From: Pacificoceanicola sp049341065
GTDB lineage: Bacteria > Pseudomonadota > Alphaproteobacteria > Rhodobacterales > Rhodobacteraceae
DNA length: 64,000 nucleotides
Assembly: GCF_049341065.1 (NCBI RefSeq)
Contig: NZ_JBMPIX010000014.1
Span: 33,454 to 97,453 of the forward strand
Direction of reading: 5' to 3'
Shown piece after piece: positions 60,442-64,000 of this stretch (positions are counted from its first letter, which is position 1; the number at the start of each line of letters is the position of its first letter). A program made the position numbers and the translations under genes. Under the pieces are notes generated by a model, which was not told where the DNA came from, did not search any database, and saw only the letters and a program-made list of their open reading frames with translations.

Positions 60442-63147
60442 ATGCCTGTCGTAGTCGTCGAATCCCCAGCTAAAGCCAAGACAATCAACAAGTATCTTGG
60501 TTCCGACTACACAGTTCTTGCCTCTTACGGGCACGTGCGCGACCTGCCCCCCAAAGACGGATCGGTCGACACGGAAAACGGCTTTGAGATGAAATGGGAG
60601 ATCGGAAACGACTCGCGCAAACATGTTGCAGCCATCGCCGAAGCTCTGAAAACCGATGACACCCTGATCCTCGCAACTGACCCCGATCGCGAGGGCGAGG
60701 CGATCTCGTGGCACCTCAAGGAAGCGCTGACAAAACGCCGGTCGATCAAGAAATCGACCCATGTCAGCCGCGTCACCTTCAACGCCATCACAAAGGCGGC
60801 TGTGACCGAGGCGATGAAGAACCCGCGCGACATCGATGCGCCCTTGGTCGAGGCTTATCTGGCGCGCCGGGCGCTGGATTATCTTGTGGGCTTCAATCTG
60901 TCGCCGGTGCTTTGGCGCAAGCTGCCCGGGGCGCGGTCGGCAGGTCGGGTGCAATCCGTCTGCCTGCGCTTGATCGTCGAGCGCGAGATGGAGATCGAGG
61001 CCTTCAATCCGCGTGAATACTGGCAGGTCAAAGTCCAACTCTCTACGCCGCGCGGTCAAAGCTACGAAGCGCGCCTGACGACACTCGCAGGCAAAAAGCT
61101 CGACAAGTTCGATCTGGCCAATGCAACGCAGGCTGAGATGGCGGTGCAGGCGGTGTCCAGCCGGGCCCTCAGCGTTGCCAGCGTCGAGGCCAAGCCCGCC
61201 AGCCGCAACCCGTCGGCGCCTTTCATGACCTCGACCCTTCAGCAAGAGGCCAGCCGAAAATTTGGCATGGGAGCACGTCAGGCGATGAACGCGGCGCAGC
61301 GGCTCTATGAGGCGGGCTACATCACATACATGCGGACCGATGGCATCGACATGGCGCCCGAGGCGGTCACCGCCTGCCGCGATGCGATCAAGGATCGCTT
61401 TGGCGCGGAATATGTCCCGTCCAATCCGCGCATCTACAAGAACAAGGCCAAGAACGCGCAGGAAGCCCACGAATGCATCCGCCCGACGGATATGACCAAG
61501 GACGCAAGCGCTCTGAAGCTGACCGAGGATGATCAGCGCAAGCTGTATGATCTGATCTGGAAGCGCACGCTGGCCTGTCAGATGGAAGGCGCCCGGTTCG
61601 AGCGCACCACAGTTGAAATTGCCAGCGAAGACGGGCAGGTGGGCCTGCGCGCGACAGGACAGGTTGTAGTCTTTGACGGCTTTCTCAAGGTCTACGAAGA
61701 GGGCCGCGATGAGCCGGTGGAGGACGACGACAAGCGCCTGCCGCAGATTATGCAGGGCGAGCCGGCGAAATTCGCGGCGGGCTCCTTGCAAGGGGCCTAT
61801 GACAAGGCCGGTGAAAAGACCGACTCGGTGATCGAGAGCGGTGACACCGGTGCCATGCAAAAGAACGGCGCGGCGATCCTGTCGTCCAACGGCGCGATCC
61901 TCGCATTGCAAAGCCACACCCAGCCGCCGCCGCGCTATACCGAGGCAACGCTGGTCAAGCGCATGGAAGAGCTTGGCATCGGGCGCCCCTCGACCTACGC
62001 CAGCGTGATCACCACGATTCAGGATCGCGAATACGTTCGCAAGGAACAGAACCGCCTTTTCCCCGAGGACAAGGGCCGGATTGTCACGATCTTCCTGCTC
62101 AACTTCTTCAAACGCTACGTGGAGTACGATTTCACCGCCGCGCTGGAGGATGAGCTTGATCAGGTTTCTGCCGGTGACGAGGATTACAAGGAACTGCTCG
62201 CCAAGTTCTGGCGTGATTTCAGCGCGGCGATCTCGGAAACCTCGGACCTGCGAATTTCCGAAGTGCTCGACGTGTTGGACGAAGCGCTGGCGCCGCAGCT
62301 TTATCCGCCCCGCGAGGATGGCACTGACCCGCGTATTTGCCCCAAGTGCGGCGTCGGTCAGCTTCACCTGAAAACCTCGCGTACTGGGGGCTTTGTCGGC
62401 TGCGGCAACTACCCTGAGTGCACCTATACCCGCCCCATCGCGGGCGAGGGAGCCGAGGGCGACGAACGCCTGTTGGGCGAGGACGCCGGGGATGAAATCT
62501 GGCTCAAGGCGGGCCGCTTTGGTCCCTATGTTCAGCGCGGCGAACCGACGCCCGAGAACAAGAAACCGCCACGCGCCTCGCTGCCGCGCGGCTGGAACAA
62601 GGACGACATGGACCTTGCCAAGGCGCTGACCCTTCTCAGCCTGCCGCGCGAAGTGGGCGAGCACCCGGAAGGCGGCGTGATCAAAGCCAACTTTGGCCGC
62701 TTTGGCCCCTATCTGATGCACCAACTCCCGGACGAGGAAAAGCCGGTCTATGCGAATATCAAGGACCCCAACGATGTCTTTGAAATCGGCATGAACCGCG
62801 CGGTCGAGGTTCTGGCGGAAAAGCGTGCCAATCCAGGCGGGCGCGGCCGAACGGCGGCCAAGCCTCTGAGAGAGCTGGGCGATCATCCCGATGGCGGCGC
62901 GATAAATGTGATGGAAGGGCGCTATGGCCCCTACATCAAATACGAAAAGATCAACGCGACTCTGCCCAAAGGCGTGGAGCCGGATCAGGTTACCATGGAA
63001 ATGGCGCTTGAGTTGATCAACGAAAAGGCCTCCAAGGGCGGTAAGAAGAAAGCGGCGCCGAAAAAAGCTGCCGCGAAAAAGCCTGCGGCCAAGAAACCGG
63101 CAGCGAAAAAGACGACGAAAAAGGCCGCCCCCAAGTCCGACGAGTGA
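60442..63147 (+). CDS. topA: DNA topoisomerase I
   Basis: A 901-residue type IA topoisomerase. The TOPRIM domain starts MPVVVVESPAKAKTINKYLG and carries LATDPDREGEAISWHL; the active tyrosine is Tyr296 in GYITYMRTDG. One zinc finger (CPKCGVGQLHLK, CGNYPEC) is followed by repeats of the RFGPY type and a Lys/Ala-rich tail of about 35 residues resembling histone H1. It follows dprA by 170 bases. Removes negative supercoils. Confidence 0.96.
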   Translation: MPVVVVESPAKAKTINKYLGSDYTVLASYGHVRDLPPKDGSVDTENGFEMKWEIGNDSRKHVAAIAEALKTDDTLILATDPDREGEAISWHLKEALTKRRSIKKSTHVSRVTFNAITKAAVTEAMKNPRDIDAPLVEAYLARRALDYLVGFNLSPVLWRKLPGARSAGRVQSVCLRLIVEREMEIEAFNPREYWQVKVQLSTPRGQSYEARLTTLAGKKLDKFDLANATQAEMAVQAVSSRALSVASVEAKPASRNPSAPFMTSTLQQEASRKFGMGARQAMNAAQRLYEAGYITYMRTDGIDMAPEAVTACRDAIKDRFGAEYVPSNPRIYKNKAKNAQEAHECIRPTDMTKDASALKLTEDDQRKLYDLIWKRTLACQMEGARFERTTVEIASEDGQVGLRATGQVVVFDGFLKVYEEGRDEPVEDDDKRLPQIMQGEPAKFAAGSLQGAYDKAGEKTDSVIESGDTGAMQKNGAAILSSNGAILALQSHTQPPPRYTEATLVKRMEELGIGRPSTYASVITTIQDREYVRKEQNRLFPEDKGRIVTIFLLNFFKRYVEYDFTAALEDELDQVSAGDEDYKELLAKFWRDFSAAISETSDLRISEVLDVLDEALAPQLYPPREDGTDPRICPKCGVGQLHLKTSRTGGFVGCGNYPECTYTRPIAGEGAEGDERLLGEDAGDEIWLKAGRFGPYVQRGEPTPENKKPPRASLPRGWNKDDMDLAKALTLLSLPREVGEHPEGGVIKANFGRFGPYLMHQLPDEEKPVYANIKDPNDVFEIGMNRAVEVLAEKRANPGGRGRTAAKPLRELGDHPDGGAINVMEGRYGPYIKYEKINATLPKGVEPDQVTMEMALELINEKASKGGKKKAAPKKAAAKKPAAKKPAAKKTTKKAAPKSDE

Positions 63148-63163
63148 TTTTGGGCGGCCTTTT
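63121..63163 (+). terminator. Rho-independent terminator overlapping the topA stop
   Basis: AAGGCCGCCC (63121-63130, inside the topA reading frame) pairs with GGGCGGCCTT (63152-63161) and is followed by TT. The stop codon at 63145-63147 lies in the 21-base loop. Confidence 0.75.
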
Positions 63164-63269
63164 GCCGATCCGCGCCAGGCTCACGCATCTTGTAATGCAG
63201 ATGTGATTTTTAAATGCCTTGCGAACATGGTTCTGTCGCGCCCGAACAGCGAGCAGGAAAGGCAGAGTC

Positions 63270-63827
63270 ATGACCACTACACTGATATCACGGCGCGGGA
63301 TGATCGCGGGCGTCGGAGCCACTTTGATGACCCCGGCCATTGCCCGCGCAAGCGAAGATTTCACCCGCCGCAATGTTTCGAGCTTTGTTTCGCAGGACTG
63401 GCGTGATCACTTTGAAACCTTGGGCGTTGGCTGCATCGTTTGCGACACCGGATCGCGGGCCTTGCACTACTGGTCGGCCGACGGAAGCGATTACCGTGTC
63501 TATCCGACCTCGGTGCCGAAGACCGACGAGCTGACCAGGCGCGGCTATACCGAAATTGTGCGCAAGAAGGTTGGGCCGACCTGGACGCCGACGGCCAGCC
63601 AGATGGAACGTTTCCCTGACTGGCACCCAGTTGAAGGCGGCGCACCTGACAACCCGCTGGGCACTCATGCGATGTATCTGGACTGGCCCGCATATCTGAT
63701 CCACGGCACCCATGACACCCGTAAGATCGGGCGCCCGTCGTCGGACGGCTGCATCGGTCTGTATAACGAAAAGATTGCCGAACTCTTTGCAATTACCGAA
63801 ATTGGCACCCAGGTCCGCATGATCTGA
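63270..63827 (+). CDS. L,D-transpeptidase (YkuD/ErfK) family protein
   Basis: A 185-residue protein with a twin-arginine-like signal (SRRGMIAGVGATLMTPAIARA). The catalytic YkuD motif reads HGTHDTRKIGRPSSDGCIGL, where the nucleophile cysteine is in SDGCIGL rather than the usual SHGCIR. It makes L,D-cross-links in peptidoglycan or anchors proteins. The ATG at 63270 is preceded by AGGAAAGG. Confidence 0.87.
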   Translation: MTTTLISRRGMIAGVGATLMTPAIARASEDFTRRNVSSFVSQDWRDHFETLGVGCIVCDTGSRALHYWSADGSDYRVYPTSVPKTDELTRRGYTEIVRKKVGPTWTPTASQMERFPDWHPVEGGAPDNPLGTHAMYLDWPAYLIHGTHDTRKIGRPSSDGCIGLYNEKIAELFAITEIGTQVRMI

Positions 63828-63837
63828 TGTTAGCGCG

Positions 63838-63877
63838 CGCAGGGCAGTTGGTGTCATTGACTCTCTGCTGCCCTGCG
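63838..63877. terminator. Hairpin after the L,D-transpeptidase gene
   Basis: CGCAGGGCAG (63838-63847) is complementary to CTGCCCTGCG (63868-63877) with a 20-base loop. It is a possible terminator before the CoA-transferase gene; there is no T-run. Confidence 0.4.
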
Positions 63878-63917
63878 GCGAAAACTCCCCCAGCACAGAA
63901 ATCAGGGGAGCTCATCT

Positions 63918-64000
63918 ATGCAAAAAGTATATGGCTCGGCTGCGGAGGCCCTTGACGGTCTTTTGCACGACGGGATGTTGATTGCCGCTGGGGGCTTTGG
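63918..64000 (+). CDS. 3-oxoacid CoA-transferase subunit A (5' fragment)
   Basis: The visible N-terminus MQKVYGSAAEALDGLLHDGM then LIAAGGFG matches the start of the succinyl-CoA:3-ketoacid CoA-transferase alpha subunit, which contains the GGFG substrate-loop motif. It runs off the right edge after 27 complete codons. GGGGAG precedes the ATG. A B subunit should follow beyond the window. Confidence 0.85.
   Translation, partial: MQKVYGSAAEALDGLLHDGMLIAAGGF

Noticed and set aside
60283..62886. A minus-strand open frame of more than 850 codons opposite topA
   Set aside because: Antisense to a clear TopA with intact motifs; composition is low-complexity and no domain is recognisable.

Overview
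The window is a GC-rich, densely packed bacterial chromosome segment that looks like an alphaproteobacterium of the Rhodobacteraceae (Roseobacter group). The main reasons are the cytochrome oxidase cluster order (ctaC-ctaB-coxF-ctaG-ctaE-surf1-thrC-M16 peptidase), a tad/cpa pilus locus with short Flp pilins ending in AAENDF, ectoine genes under a MarR regulator, and several stacked catabolic operons with tripartite tricarboxylate transport. No insertion sequence, prophage or CRISPR array is visible. The species assignment is inference from gene content.

Layout. 1-1.5 kb: start of ectB, then ectA (minus strand) and a divergent MarR regulator, the osmoprotectant module. 1.5-7 kb: malonyl-CoA synthetase, then a signalling module of a hybrid histidine kinase interrupted by an in-frame TGA in its ATP-binding domain, a periplasmic sulfite-oxidase-fold protein without cysteine, and a divergent LuxR-type response regulator. 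7.2-9.5 kb: lactonase, aldo/keto reductase and RidA, probably deoxysugar oxidation. 9.5-16.9 kb: homoprotocatechuate (hpa) meta-cleavage operon with two unrelated ring-cleavage dioxygenases and a PLP decarboxylase, plus divergent hpaR. 16.9-25 kb: Tm-1-like protein, aldehyde dehydrogenase, TctABC transporter, IclR regulator and an aminotransferase. 25-32.2 kb: D-apiose catabolism (RuBisCO-like protein, apsD, apnL, GntR regulator, oiaK, apnO). 32.3-33.3 kb: a CAU tRNA and the remains of a Hint-domain gene. 33.3-45.9 kb: tad/cpa locus, ending upstream with three tandem Flp pilin genes. 46-50 kb: lytic transglycosylase, FAD oxidoreductase, MBL-fold protein and a GNAT. 50-57 kb: M16 peptidase, thrC and cytochrome aa3 oxidase subunits with assembly factors. 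57-64 kb: tldD, a broken small membrane gene, dprA, topA, an L,D-transpeptidase and the start of a CoA-transferase gene.

How it fits together. Much of the window feeds carbon into central metabolism. The hpa operon opens aromatic rings, the apiose genes convert a branched plant sugar into phosphorylated C3/C4 intermediates through a RuBisCO-like enzyme, and the TctABC region imports and oxidises an unidentified substrate. These operons have local regulators (HpaR, GntR, IclR) with palindromes visible in their divergent promoters. The other parts serve osmoprotection, surface attachment and respiration. Most protein calls rest on recognised sequence families and gene order; no database search was run.
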